A stretch of 64,000 bases of DNA from RUG334 sp045599645 (GCA_045599645.1 JAZRWI010000080.1:1-64000); one strand, 5' to 3'; counted from the first letter of the stretch, positions 8,423 to 17,390 are shown. The notes: a model not told the origin generated them from the letters alone. Numbers and translations are program-made.

Positions 8423-10000
8423 TTGAGTAGAAAAATTTTAGTCAATATCGGCCCATACGAATCTAGAGCCGCTATCATTGAAGACGGTCGCTTATGCGAA
8501 CTTTTATATGAAGTCCCGGATGATGAAAAACTGGTTGGCTGCATAATCAAAGGTCGCGTAGCTAATATCGTTCCAGGCACCCAGAGTGCCTTTGTAGACA
8601 TAGGTATCCACAAGGATGCATTTTTGACACTTAACGGTGTTGAAAATCTTAACGACAGCGATGCACAGGACATTTTCAGAAGCCCGATACAGGATGTTCT
8701 GAAGGTTGGTCAGGATGTTGTTCTTCAGATTCTGAAGGAACCTACAGCTGCCAAAGGCCCACGCTCTACAATGGCAATTTCCTTCCCAGGCCGTTATCTT
8801 GTATTCATGCCGACACAGCCAAGTATTGGCGTATCACGCAGAATCAGCCAGGAAAAGGAACGCGACAGACTAAGGGCTATCGGTCAGAAGCTTGCTCCAA
8901 AGGGAACTGGCATTGTTTTCCGCACAGCATCTGAAGGGCTGGAAGAAGAAGCCCTCAAAGCCGACCTTGATTTGCTGGTTAAGATGTGGAACAAAGTCGA
9001 AAAGAAGATGCACAAGGCTCCGCCAAGAACCATTCTGCACCGCGACATGCCGCTTCCACTTAAAGTTGCCCGTGACTATTTCGACGACAATATCGACGAA
9101 ATGATTGTAGACAACGAAGAAGCCTACAAATCAATTATTGAAGACTGTGAATTCCTCTCTCCTCTTCAGAGAGCAAGTCTTGAATTATACAAGGAACCAA
9201 CACCATTATTCGAAAAATATGGTATTGAAGGCGAAATTGAAAAGGCCCTGGCCCGCAAGGTATGGCTTAATTCAGGCAGTTACCTGTTCTTTGATAAGAC
9301 AGAAGCCATGTATTGCATAGACGTCAACTCCGGTCGTTTTTCTGGCGGTGCAGACCTTGAAGAAACTGTATTCAAGGTTAATATGGAAGCCGCACGTGAA
9401 ATCGCCAAACAGGTTCGTTTACGCAATCTTTCTGGCATGATTATCATCGACTTTATCGATATGGAAACACCAGCTCATAGAAGCGCTGTTTTAAAGTGTC
9501 TGAGAGAAGGCTTCAAGGGCGACAAGAACAAGCCTAATATCCTTGATTTTTCTGAATTAGGTCTTGTTCAGATGACAAGGCGTAGAACCTCAGCCAGCCT
9601 TGCAGAAATCAGAAAGGAAGTCTGCCCGTGCTGCCAGGGTTCCGGCAAGGTTCTTTCCAACACTACAATGGCTAACCTTATTAAGACCAATGTTCTGGAA
9701 GAAGCAAAACGTTACCAGACCGACAAGCTGATAGTTTATGCTCACAAATGCATACTAGACGTAATCAGAGGCCACAAGGACGAAAAGCTTAAGGAATTAG
9801 AAGCCAGATGCGGTAGAGAGTTAATATTGAAGCCTACAGACAGCTTTGAAACCGAATATTTCAAGATTGAACCTCTATTAGGTGACAATACTAACACTAC
9901 TGAAGAGCTGGAACAAAAAGAGCTTCACAGTCAGTTTAAACCAGGCTGGAACGATAACCGCTATCGTGAAGAAGAAGTAGAAAATCCAGAAAATAATTAA
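8423..10000 (+). CDS. rng: Ribonuclease E/G family protein
   Basis: 525 residues beginning at TTG with TAGGAG at 8408-8413. An endoribonuclease of the RNase G/E catalytic type that processes rRNA and mRNA 5' monophosphate ends. It contains the N-terminal S1 RNA-binding domain (residues about 35-125, GCIIKGRVANIVPGTQSAFV), the metal-binding acidic motifs YCIDVNSGRFSGG and MIIIDFIDMETP, and the Zn-link CPCCQGSG near residue 410. The length and the short acidic C-terminal tail fit RNase G rather than long RNase E with a degradosome scaffold. It follows DUF2344 by 20 bases, the classical neighbourhood. Confidence 0.93.
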   Translation: MSRKILVNIGPYESRAAIIEDGRLCELLYEVPDDEKLVGCIIKGRVANIVPGTQSAFVDIGIHKDAFLTLNGVENLNDSDAQDIFRSPIQDVLKVGQDVVLQILKEPTAAKGPRSTMAISFPGRYLVFMPTQPSIGVSRRISQEKERDRLRAIGQKLAPKGTGIVFRTASEGLEEEALKADLDLLVKMWNKVEKKMHKAPPRTILHRDMPLPLKVARDYFDDNIDEMIVDNEEAYKSIIEDCEFLSPLQRASLELYKEPTPLFEKYGIEGEIEKALARKVWLNSGSYLFFDKTEAMYCIDVNSGRFSGGADLEETVFKVNMEAAREIAKQVRLRNLSGMIIIDFIDMETPAHRSAVLKCLREGFKGDKNKPNILDFSELGLVQMTRRRTSASLAEIRKEVCPCCQGSGKVLSNTTMANLIKTNVLEEAKRYQTDKLIVYAHKCILDVIRGHKDEKLKELEARCGRELILKPTDSFETEYFKIEPLLGDNTNTTEELEQKELHSQFKPGWNDNRYREEEVENPENN

Positions 10001-10012
10001 TAGGAGTAAACA

Positions 10013-10720
10013 ATGAAGGGTAAAGGATTAGGGATAGCTGCTTTATTATTCTGTTTATTGTGCCATACACCGGCAAATGCAGAAGAAATAAAGTACGGCT
10101 TTACTAAGGGTGCTGTATATTCTTATAAATATTCCAGACAGAATTCATCTGTCATGACCGCCTCCACCTTTACCCCTCAGAAGAGCTCTGACAGCCAGAA
10201 TATTGAATTCAATATCAAAGTAGTCGGCTTTCAGGACAATGCCTTCATATTAGATATTGGTAATTCTGAAGCAACCTACAGACGTTATCTAAGCCCAAAT
10301 GGAGCATTAAAAGGCTCTCCCTCAGAAGACAGAGCAAGTCTGCCCTTTTTCCTTACCTTCCCTGAAGGTGACTGGAGAATAGGCAGCAGCACAAAATACA
10401 ACACAGAAGTATTTGCTTATGGTAAAAAAATTCCTGTTGTATGGACATTAACCCTTACCAACGCCGACCCTTTGAAAAGCCTTGCAGATATTAGCTTTCA
10501 AGCAAGCTTCGGCATAGAAGACAATAAGTTTTTCAGCCGCAAAATGGCTTTACAGGGCAAGTTGGTATTCAATATGGCTGAAGGCGTTATACATCAGGCT
10601 GATTGGAGTACTCAATATACGGCAAAGCTCATAACCAAAGAAATAGCAGTTACTCGCGATCTTTGGAACATTGAAAAGAAAACTAATCATACCCTAATAA
10701 TGACAGGAGTCCAGAAATGA
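10013..10720 (+). CDS. Secreted protein of unknown function
   Basis: 235 residues with a clean signal peptide (MKGKGLGIAALLFCLLCHTP, cleavage after ANA). The mature chain is predicted beta-rich, with alternating hydrophobic strands and a YKYSRQNSSVMTAS-type polar stretch near its start, and has no recognisable catalytic motif. It lies 12 bases after the RNase gene and overlaps the next secreted unknown by 4 bases (ATGA), so the two may function together. I do not recognise the family. Confidence 0.6.
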   Translation: MKGKGLGIAALLFCLLCHTPANAEEIKYGFTKGAVYSYKYSRQNSSVMTASTFTPQKSSDSQNIEFNIKVVGFQDNAFILDIGNSEATYRRYLSPNGALKGSPSEDRASLPFFLTFPEGDWRIGSSTKYNTEVFAYGKKIPVVWTLTLTNADPLKSLADISFQASFGIEDNKFFSRKMALQGKLVFNMAEGVIHQADWSTQYTAKLITKEIAVTRDLWNIEKKTNHTLIMTGVQK

Positions 10721-11550
10721 AAAAGTATTATTTGCCCCTGTTGTTTGTTTTAATCAGTTCTATTAGCTTTGCCCAGGTTACAGTAAGCTATGATATTACT
10801 AGTCCCTTTAAGCTTTGGCTTTTAAACCAGGAAGCAAAAGCAATGATGGAAATAGGCTGTGACGATGTAATACTCAGCAAATGTCTGTCTCCATTCTCTA
10901 TGCTACCAACAATTAATTGTGCACCTGGTAAGGCAGAAGAAAAGCTTTGGCAGATACATAGAAAATTCTATGTATTTCTTGATGAAGTTCAGAATATTTA
11001 TGACCTGGCAAAGCATTTTGGAAGCGGCAGCTTTTCAGTAATGTTAAAGCAGGCCAGACCAGAAATCTGGGGTTATTCAGCATTAAAACTCCACTGTTTT
11101 TCATTACCTAAGTCTGTTATCAACGAAACACGCAAAGGCTATCTTGATGCGCTTTTTATTGTAATAGGTCTTGAAACCAGCCGTGACAGAGACTTATCTG
11201 CAAGACTGAAGGTAGTCATAAAGACCTTAAAGGACGAAGAATACCGTTTATTCAATGATTACGTAGCAACCTTCAAAGCTTTGTTCCCCAATGACAGGTC
11301 AATAGTAAATCTTGAAGGCTTCCTGCGTGAAGGTGTAGCGAAAAAATTTGCCACAGGTTTAAATTCCATTATTAAATCGGCAGATGATTTAAGACCTGAA
11401 GCAGCTGCTTCAAGCATATTAAGTAACGACGATCCATTGGCAGAACTTGAATCACTATCTCAATCAACAGTTGAAGAAGAAAGCAAGCCTATTTCAACAA
11501 TGGAAGCTCCAGACCCTGACGCTGTAGAAATATATGACTTAGGGATTTAA
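10717..11550 (+). CDS. Secreted protein of unknown function
   Basis: 277 residues. Signal peptide MKKYYLPLLFVLISSISFAQ, then a mostly helical region (residues about 30-210) with several Cys (CDDVILSKC, INCAPG) and an acidic, low-complexity C-terminal tail rich in Glu and Ser. Last gene of the long plus-strand unit, ending 17 bases before a strong bidirectional terminator. Coupled by ATGA overlap to the preceding secreted protein. Function unknown. Confidence 0.6.
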   Translation: MKKYYLPLLFVLISSISFAQVTVSYDITSPFKLWLLNQEAKAMMEIGCDDVILSKCLSPFSMLPTINCAPGKAEEKLWQIHRKFYVFLDEVQNIYDLAKHFGSGSFSVMLKQARPEIWGYSALKLHCFSLPKSVINETRKGYLDALFIVIGLETSRDRDLSARLKVVIKTLKDEEYRLFNDYVATFKALFPNDRSIVNLEGFLREGVAKKFATGLNSIIKSADDLRPEAAASSILSNDDPLAELESLSQSTVEEESKPISTMEAPDPDAVEIYDLGI

Positions 11551-11567
11551 TAAAGCATTTATAAGAT

Positions 11568-11601
11568 AAAAAAATACTCCCAATTACGGGAGTATTTTTT
11601 T
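11568..11601. terminator. Bidirectional terminator between convergent operons
   Basis: Stem ATACTCCC (11574-11581) with GGGAGTAT (11588-11595), a six-base loop, A-run on the left and T-run on the right. It separates the converging plus-strand unit and the minus-strand accDA-sigma70 operon and can serve both. Confidence 0.85.
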
Positions 11602-11608
11602 GCTTTAA

Positions 11609-12613
11609 TTATCTGTTGTAATAATCGCGAAGCTTTGGAGATGAATTTACTCTTAGCTTCTTCAAAGACTTTTCTTCAATCTGGCGGACGCGTTCACGGG
11701 TAACCCCCATAATTCTGCCTATTTCTTCAAGGCTTCTTGGAACACCGTCTTCCAAACCGAATCTAAGCTTAATAACAGTCTGTTCGCGGTCACTAAGAGT
11801 TTCCAAAACCTTTGCAATCTGGTCTCTCAGCAAATTGTCGATAACTGCTTCTTCCGGGCTTACAGCGCCTTCGTTGGAAATGTAATTTTCCAGAACAGTA
11901 TCTTCCTTTTCGCCAACTGAAACTTCCAATGAAACCGGTTCCTGAGTAAGCTTCTGGATTTCCTTGATTTTATCAATCGGAATATCGCACTTCTTGGCCA
12001 GCTCTTCACTGGTAGGTTCACGACCGTTCTGCTGAACAAAGTTTGTTACCTGCCTGCGAACCTTGTTTACCAGTTCCATGATATGAACAGGTATTCTGAT
12101 AACTCTGGACTGTTCTGCAATAGCACGTGTAATGGCCTGACGTATCCACCAGGTTGAATAAGTAGAGAACTTATAACCCATGGTATAGTCAAACTTTTCA
12201 ATAGAGCGAAGAAGTCCGAGGTTTCCTTCCTGAATCAAATCCAGAAACAGCAGACCTCTGTTGGTATATTTCTTAGCAATACTTACTACAAGACGGAGAT
12301 TTGCGGTAACCAAAGCTTCACGGGCTTCCTGATCACCATCAAGAATTCTTTTTGCGAATTCCTTTTCCTGGTCCTGAGTAGCAAGAGAAAGCCTTGTCAG
12401 CTGCTGAAGATAAAGTTTGACTGAATCGTCAAAAATAGACTCTTCCTTGCGTTTTTCACGTTCATCCTGATTATCTACGATATCATCAGAATGGTCGTAT
12501 GCTGACGCAATCTTTAAGTCTTCTTCAGTTATAGCAATATCATCAGGAGTCGGTTCTTCAATCGGCTTCTGATTTTTTACTATAGCCTTATCTTCCTTTT
12601 TGGCCTTAGCCAT
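11609..12613 (-). CDS. rpoD: RNA polymerase sigma-70 family factor, RpoD/SigA-like
   Basis: 334 residues from the ATG at 12613; an upstream in-frame TTG at 12616 is possible, but GGAGG at 12625-12621 is spaced for the ATG. After an acidic N-terminal extension without a full region 1.1 come region 1.2 (DSVKLYLQQLTRLSLATQDQ), region 2 (GLLFLDLIQEGNLGLLRSIE and FSTYSTWWIRQAITRAIAEQ), region 3, and region 4 with the -35-recognising helix SLEEIGRIMGVTRERVRQIE. All elements of a primary sigma factor are intact, but the compact size would also suit a group 2 (RpoS-like) factor. Third gene of the accD-accA-sigma operon. Confidence 0.88.
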   Translation of the reverse strand: MAKAKKEDKAIVKNQKPIEEPTPDDIAITEEDLKIASAYDHSDDIVDNQDEREKRKEESIFDDSVKLYLQQLTRLSLATQDQEKEFAKRILDGDQEAREALVTANLRLVVSIAKKYTNRGLLFLDLIQEGNLGLLRSIEKFDYTMGYKFSTYSTWWIRQAITRAIAEQSRVIRIPVHIMELVNKVRRQVTNFVQQNGREPTSEELAKKCDIPIDKIKEIQKLTQEPVSLEVSVGEKEDTVLENYISNEGAVSPEEAVIDNLLRDQIAKVLETLSDREQTVIKLRFGLEDGVPRSLEEIGRIMGVTRERVRQIEEKSLKKLRVNSSPKLRDYYNR

Positions 12614-12626
12614 CAAAGCTCCTCCT

Positions 12627-13601
12627 TCAAGAGCTAAATTTTCCCATTGCTCTGAATTTATTATAACGTGCTTCTATTAATTCATCGGCAGAAATATTTT
12701 TTAAACAAGATAATTGTTCTAAAATACACTTACGAATTTCATTGGCGGCTGCTTCATAATTTCTGTGAGCAGCTCCAACTGGTTCTGGAAGAACTCCATC
12801 GATTATTCCAGCTTCCAATAAATCTTTTGCTCTAAGCTTAAGATTACCGGCAGCCAGTTCAACCTTGGCCGGATCATTCCAAAGAATAGCAGCACAGCCT
12901 TCAGCAGAGATTACTGAATATACAGAATATTCAAACATATAAACTCTGTCGCCTACGCCTAGTGCCAATGCGCCACCGCTTCCACCTTCACCTGTTACAA
13001 AGCAAAGTATAGGAACACGGATTTCTGACATTTCTGCCAAAGCTTCTGCAATTGCATTGCTCTGGCCTCTTTCTTCAGCACCAATTCCCGGAAAAGCCCC
13101 TGGAGTATCAATAAATGTAATGATAGGCATATTGAAATGCTCTGCCATGCGCATAAGTCGCATAGCCTTGCGATAACCTTCCGGATGAGCCATACCAAAG
13201 TTTCTATTGATATTTTCATCGGTATCGTGGCCTTTCTGATGGCCTATAATCATTACACTATAATCTTCTATTTTGCCAATACCACCGACAATAGCTTTAT
13301 CATCGCTATACAGGCGGTCACCATGAAGTTCAAAGAAATCACTGCAAAGCAGTTTAATATAATCGAGAGTTGAAGGACGATCAATATGTCGGGCAACTTC
13401 AACAGCCTGAAAAGGAGTTAATTTTTCATAAACATCTTTTATGATGTCTTGAAGATTATCTTCGTATTCCTTTTTCAATGGAACGATTTCGTTTATTTCT
13501 TCTTCAGAAATACCAGAACTGGATAAAGCGTCTGCGAAATCTTTAATGTGATTAACCTGTTCTGCTATTGGCTTTTCGAAGTCCAAGAATTTTTCTTCCA
13601 T
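12627..13601 (-). CDS. accA: Acetyl-CoA carboxylase carboxyltransferase subunit alpha
   Basis: 324 residues, full family length. AccA with AccD transfers the carboxyl group from carboxybiotin to acetyl-CoA, giving malonyl-CoA for fatty acid synthesis. Clear crotonase-fold signatures are FIDTPGAFPGIGAEERGQSN, GEGGSGGALALGVGDRVYMF and YSVISAEGCAAILWNDPAK. It starts 2 bases after the accD stop, so the two subunits are made in a fixed ratio. The biotin carboxylase and BCCP genes are not in the window. Confidence 0.95.
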   Translation of the reverse strand: MEEKFLDFEKPIAEQVNHIKDFADALSSSGISEEEINEIVPLKKEYEDNLQDIIKDVYEKLTPFQAVEVARHIDRPSTLDYIKLLCSDFFELHGDRLYSDDKAIVGGIGKIEDYSVMIIGHQKGHDTDENINRNFGMAHPEGYRKAMRLMRMAEHFNMPIITFIDTPGAFPGIGAEERGQSNAIAEALAEMSEIRVPILCFVTGEGGSGGALALGVGDRVYMFEYSVYSVISAEGCAAILWNDPAKVELAAGNLKLRAKDLLEAGIIDGVLPEPVGAAHRNYEAAANEIRKCILEQLSCLKNISADELIEARYNKFRAMGKFSS

Positions 13602-13603
13602 TA

Positions 13604-14476
13604 TCAGTTACCTCTATTAGCCAAAATCATGCTTAAAAGCTTACTTAAAGTAGCCTTTAAATCAGAACGATCAACAATAGCGTCAACCATACCATGTTCC
13701 AATAAGAACTGAGAACGCTGGAAGCCTCTTGGAAGCTTCTGGCGTATAGTCTGTTCAATAACTCTCGGTCCGGCAAAACCAATTAGTGCCCCAGGTTCTG
13801 CAATATTGATGTCACCAAGAGTTGCAAAACTAGCTGAAACACCACCAGTAGTCGGATCTGCAAGAATGACTATATACGGGAGTCCGGTCTTTTTAAATCT
13901 GGTGACTGCTGCAGAAGTTTTTGCCATCTGCATCAGTGAGTTGATACCTTCCTGCATTCTGGCGCCACCGCTGGAGGTTACGATTATAACAGGCTTTTTA
14001 CTATTAACGCCTTCTTCAAATAATCTTGTAACTCTTTCACCAACAGCAGACCCCATGCTGCCACCCATAAAATCAAAATTCATTACTCCAAGAAGAACTG
14101 GAATGCCATCTAAAGTAGCGCTGCCAGTTGTTATGGCTTCGTTTACATTCAGCCATGAACCATCTGACGGGTTATTCTTTTCACTCTTCAGTGCTTCATC
14201 AATTCTCTGAGTGTATGGCTTTGAATCAATGAAATTGATACAATCAACCGGTGTTATTTCGTGGAAAAGTTCTTTAAAAGAATCTTTGTCGGCAAGAAGA
14301 TTAATTCTGGCACGGACAGGCATACGCAAATGATGATTGCAGCTACTGCAAATATAGTTGTTTTCTATTAATTCAGCTTCTTTTAAAAGCGCATCACAAC
14401 CAGGGCAGTTTATTTTGCCCTTTTTGTATTCATCACGTGCATCCCAAAATTTTGAGAATTTAGATAAGAGACCCAT
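13604..14476 (-). CDS. accD: Acetyl-CoA carboxylase carboxyltransferase subunit beta
   Basis: 290 residues. The N-terminal zinc ribbon is visible (Cys24, Cys27, Cys43, Cys46 in CPGCD...CSSCN). The carboxyltransferase domain includes FMGGSMGSAVGERVTRLFE, VTSSGGARMQEGINSLMQMA and ADPTTGGVSASFATLGDI. It partners with AccA encoded immediately downstream. The start codon has no convincing Shine-Dalgarno site and lies just after a consensus-like promoter, see that entry. Confidence 0.95.
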   Translation of the reverse strand: MGLLSKFSKFWDARDEYKKGKINCPGCDALLKEAELIENNYICSSCNHHLRMPVRARINLLADKDSFKELFHEITPVDCINFIDSKPYTQRIDEALKSEKNNPSDGSWLNVNEAITTGSATLDGIPVLLGVMNFDFMGGSMGSAVGERVTRLFEEGVNSKKPVIIVTSSGGARMQEGINSLMQMAKTSAAVTRFKKTGLPYIVILADPTTGGVSASFATLGDINIAEPGALIGFAGPRVIEQTIRQKLPRGFQRSQFLLEHGMVDAIVDRSDLKATLSKLLSMILANRGN

Positions 14477-14487
14477 AATAGAACTGT

Positions 14488-14516
14488 TCCATATTCAAAA
14501 AAATAACAAGTGTCAA
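14488..14516 (-). promoter_or_regulatory. Promoter candidate for the accD-accA-sigma operon
   Basis: On the minus strand a perfect TTGACA (14516-14511), a 17-base spacer and TATGGA (14493-14488). Transcription would begin only about 5 bases before the accD ATG at 14476, leaving almost no leader. An alternative -10 (TATATAAC-like) lies further upstream and would give a normal leader. Confidence 0.45.
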
Positions 14517-14569
14517 GTGTTATATAACAAATTTTTACATTTTTTTCAAGAATTTATACTAAAAACAAA

Positions 14570-14595
14570 GCACGCAGTCACATCTGACTGCGTGC
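14570..14595 (-). terminator. Terminator of the CXXCH lipoprotein gene
   Basis: An 11-bp perfect stem, GCACGCAGTCA (14570-14580) with TGACTGCGTGC (14585-14595), followed on the minus strand by TTTGTTTTTAG. It lies 29 bases past the stop codon of the minus-strand lipoprotein gene. Confidence 0.85.
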
Positions 14596-14624
14596 TCTGC
14601 GGTTCAAATCAATTATTACATTAC

Positions 14625-15680
14625 TTAGTTAGTCATCTTAAACTTAACTTCTTTGCTCCAATATGGGTCTGCAGTTCCCTTTATGGCCTTAACCTTAATA
14701 GAATACTGACCATCTTCTGATACATAGGAATCACACAATTCACTATATGAATTTGAATCATTTACATTTAAATCGTCAGTATATGCTTGAGTGCCATCTG
14801 GTTTGTAGAGGAACCAGTATAGATAATCTGGTTTTTCTCTGGTAGTAAAGGTCAACAAGAACTGACCGTTACCCTTGGATTCAGCTTTTAAACCTTTTAT
14901 GAATGCATCTGTTGGTTCCGGATCAACTGGGTCAACAGGATTAACCGGATCAACAACATATTGTGGAGCAGCACTGGTTTTGAATGTCATTGCGCTGCTG
15001 AATGCTGAAGATGAAGTTTTGTTTCCGCTCTTATCTGTGCAGGTTACTTCAAAGAAATAAGTAGTATTAGACTGCAAACCAGTTACAGTATACTTATGGC
15101 TTGTTGTATATGTTGTGCTTACAGGGAATTCCATTCTATCGCCTTCAGCAGTCTTGAGAATAAGTCTGCTGACACAGTCTTCATCGCTCTTCCAGGTAAC
15201 AGTTACTGAATTATATGTAGGGTTAGCTGAAAGATTGCTTAATACTGGGGGTGTAGAATCATTCAAACCTGGCAAGCCATTGGTTCCATGACACAAATAG
15301 CATAAACTGTCATCAGAATAGTTATGGTCCGGATTATTAGTAGTTTCATTATGGCAGGTCAAACAGGATGACTGTTGCCAACCAGCATGCATATTGGTCA
15401 GCAAAGGTGCATTGTCATGACCTTCAATACTAGTGCTACCATCATCGGTAACAGTGATAACAGGGCTAGTGAGGGAACCTGGTACTACTGTAGTGCCATT
15501 AATAACGGTGCCTGAAGTTTCTGAAGAACCACCATTGGTAGTTTCATAAGCTGCAAGCGGATTAGTTGTAGCGTTTGAATCACTTCTGCTTGATGAACAT
15601 CCAACTGAGAATACTGTTGCCAAAGCAACAACAAATGTTGCCAGCCATGGATGCTCTCGTAATGGAGCCAAAGACTTCAT
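14625..15680 (-). CDS. CXXCH-containing lipoprotein with fibronectin III-like domain
   Basis: 351 residues, preceded by a strong TAGGAGGT site. Lipoprotein signal with lipobox (VFSVGC, Cys about residue 28), then a Ser/Thr/Asn-rich linker. Two CXXCH motifs follow (CLTCH and CYLCH, residues about 105-133, 26 residues apart), the arrangement of doubled-CXXCH c-type haem sites. A fibronectin type III-like domain (residues about 140-235, TPPVLSNLSANPTYNSVTVT, GLQSNTTYFFEVTCTDKSGN) and a second beta domain complete it, joined by a VDPVNPVDPVDPEP linker. It may be a surface electron-transfer or haem lipoprotein; no cytochrome c maturation gene is visible. Monocistronic with its own terminator. Confidence 0.75.
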   Translation of the reverse strand: MKSLAPLREHPWLATFVVALATVFSVGCSSSRSDSNATTNPLAAYETTNGGSSETSGTVINGTTVVPGSLTSPVITVTDDGSTSIEGHDNAPLLTNMHAGWQQSSCLTCHNETTNNPDHNYSDDSLCYLCHGTNGLPGLNDSTPPVLSNLSANPTYNSVTVTWKSDEDCVSRLILKTAEGDRMEFPVSTTYTTSHKYTVTGLQSNTTYFFEVTCTDKSGNKTSSSAFSSAMTFKTSAAPQYVVDPVNPVDPVDPEPTDAFIKGLKAESKGNGQFLLTFTTREKPDYLYWFLYKPDGTQAYTDDLNVNDSNSYSELCDSYVSEDGQYSIKVKAIKGTADPYWSKEVKFKMTN

Positions 15681-15965
15681 AATTGATTTGAACCTCCTAA
15701 AGTGTTAATACACTCTTGTCTTGTATCGACTAACTACAAGTAGTACCTTAGATAATTTTTTCTAGAAGTGGGGAAGTGGAGAAGTGGGGAAGTGAGGAAG
15801 TGAGGAAGTGAGGAAGTGAGGAAGTGAGGAAGTGAGGAAGTGGTTTTAGGCTTATAGCTAGTATTGAAGAAGGATAAAAACTTTTTATGAAAAAATACTT
15901 ATTTTTCGTTTAAGAATTTTAGACAATTGCCGAATAGGGTCTAAGCTTCGCGTTGTTATGCAAAA
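15681..15965. other. Intergenic region between the CXXCH lipoprotein and lspA
   Basis: Divergent spacer of about 285 bases. It contains the 8-bp tandem repeat described separately (15764-15843) and AT-rich flanks (for example 15884-15925). No clear sigma70 promoter with good spacing was found for lspA, and no RNA gene is apparent. Confidence 0.5.
15764..15843. repeat. 8-bp tandem repeat, ten units
   Basis: Ten contiguous 8-bp units with consensus GGAAGTGA. Units 1-4 are the variants AGAAGTGG, GGAAGTGG, AGAAGTGG, GGAAGTGA; units 5-9 are identical GGAAGTGA; unit 10 is GGAAGTGG. The strand is strongly purine-biased. The period is not a multiple of three and no gene spans it. The homogeneous core indicates recent slippage, so copy number is likely variable between strains. 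Confidence 0.95.
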
Positions 15966-16601
15966 ATGACGCAAATTCAACTTCTAGGGATTTTAAACCA
16001 AATGAAGAAAGCATTGACCTGGTTATCTACTTTGATGAAAACCACATTCTACACGATTGCGGTTTATCCTGTGTTTGTCTTGAAGAACATTGGCTATCAC
16101 TTGCGTTCTCCTTCAGTATTATTGTATGCAGCCATTTTCTTCTTCATAGACAGAATCACAAAGCTTATGATTGTAAATCACTCTCATGAGCTCCCCGTTA
16201 AGATTATTAAGGATTTCTTTACTATTACATATGTCAAGAATCCTGGAGTAGCTTTCGGCTGGTTCCCAGACTGGAGACTGCCACCTATCCTGATGGCTCT
16301 CACAATGATCCTTATCATTACGTATTACAGTCTGAAGCTTCCGGAAGAAGAAAGAATCACTAGATGGGCCTTAGCCTTACTTGTTGGTGGAGCTGTTGGT
16401 AATCTTTACGACAGAGTAGTCTATGGATTCGTAGTAGACTTCTTCCTGTTCCGTTTCGGGACTTACGATTTCCCAGTATTCAACATTGCCGACATCATCA
16501 TTGACTTAGGCGTGTTCATGTTATTCATTGATATATTCTTCCTGTCACCAGACGATGACGATGAAGAAGAAGTTATCAGTGACGCAACAGCAGTAGCATA
16601 A
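15966..16601 (+). CDS. lspA: Lipoprotein signal peptidase (signal peptidase II)
   Basis: 211 residues as given. An aspartyl protease of the inner membrane that removes the signal peptide from diacylglyceryl-prolipoproteins. Motifs: FIDRITKLMIV, KNPGVAFGW, then the two catalytic Asp segments GNLYDRVVYGFVVDFF and FNIADIIIDLG. Four membrane helices are apparent; the acidic C terminus (DDDDEEEV) is unusual but harmless. The N-terminal ~45 residues exceed the family norm, so ATG at 16002 or 16035 may be the true start; none has a strong ribosome site. First gene of lspA-lgt-lgt-rluD, fitting the many lipobox proteins nearby. Confidence 0.93.
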   Translation: MTQIQLLGILNQMKKALTWLSTLMKTTFYTIAVYPVFVLKNIGYHLRSPSVLLYAAIFFFIDRITKLMIVNHSHELPVKIIKDFFTITYVKNPGVAFGWFPDWRLPPILMALTMILIITYYSLKLPEEERITRWALALLVGGAVGNLYDRVVYGFVVDFFLFRFGTYDFPVFNIADIIIDLGVFMLFIDIFFLSPDDDDEEEVISDATAVA

Positions 16602-16604
16602 TTA

Positions 16605-17390
16605 ATGTATCCGGTTCTACTTTCAACCCCGTGGTTTAATATATATAGCTATGGTTTCATGGTCGCCGTAGGTTATACGGTGGCTATGGTCCTGGCGATT
16701 TATCAAGCAAAAAGAAATGGCCTCGACACCGGGGCCATTTTTGACTTGATGCTTTTACAGCTTGTAGTAGGCATAATTGGTTCAAGACTTTTATTTGTTT
16801 TGGAATATGTTCCAGAAAAGTTATTGACCAAAGACCTTCTTGCTTTTGAACAGGGCGGAATGACATTTTACGGCTCTGTTATTACAGGCTTCATATTTGA
16901 TTTAATCTATTTAAAATTCAAACAGCTTCCATTCTGGAAGATAATGGACTGCATCGGCTTCGGAATGGGTCCTGGAATTGCAGTTGCCAGAATAGGCTGC
17001 TTCCTGAATGGCTGTTGCTATGGTAAAGCCTGTTCTGAAGCAATAGGCTTTCAATTTCACATTGCAGGTCCTGGCTATTTTCACGCCACACAGCTTTATG
17101 AAAGTTTTTTGTGCATAATAGCCTTTTTTATAGTATTAAAGCTAAAAAAGCTTCAGACCCATCATGGACAGATCTTCCTTGGTTTTATCAGCATTTATGG
17201 CTTTTTCAGATTTTTTATCGAGTTCCTCAGAGCCGAAAACCCTGTATTCTTACTTGGAATGACTCTCTCACAGGTCTTAGGCATAGTATTCATCTCGGCA
17301 GCCGTTTTTACCTGGAAAAAGATTGTTAAAAATCAAGCTTTGCAAATTATGCCAGAAACCCAAGCAAAGGACCTCACAAACCTAAAATGA
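16605..17390 (+). CDS. lgt: Prolipoprotein diacylglyceryl transferase, copy 1
   Basis: 261 residues with about seven membrane helices. Lgt transfers diacylglycerol from phosphatidylglycerol to the lipobox Cys. The family signature is present in a Cys-rich form: GIAVARIGCFLNGCCYGKAC near residue 125. The region GGMTFYGSVITGF corresponds to the HGG/YG loop, with Tyr in place of the His seen in the E. coli enzyme, a substitution common in other phyla. It lies 3 bases after lspA and overlaps a second lgt-like gene by 4 bases. Confidence 0.88.
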   Translation: MYPVLLSTPWFNIYSYGFMVAVGYTVAMVLAIYQAKRNGLDTGAIFDLMLLQLVVGIIGSRLLFVLEYVPEKLLTKDLLAFEQGGMTFYGSVITGFIFDLIYLKFKQLPFWKIMDCIGFGMGPGIAVARIGCFLNGCCYGKACSEAIGFQFHIAGPGYFHATQLYESFLCIIAFFIVLKLKKLQTHHGQIFLGFISIYGFFRFFIEFLRAENPVFLLGMTLSQVLGIVFISAAVFTWKKIVKNQALQIMPETQAKDLTNLK

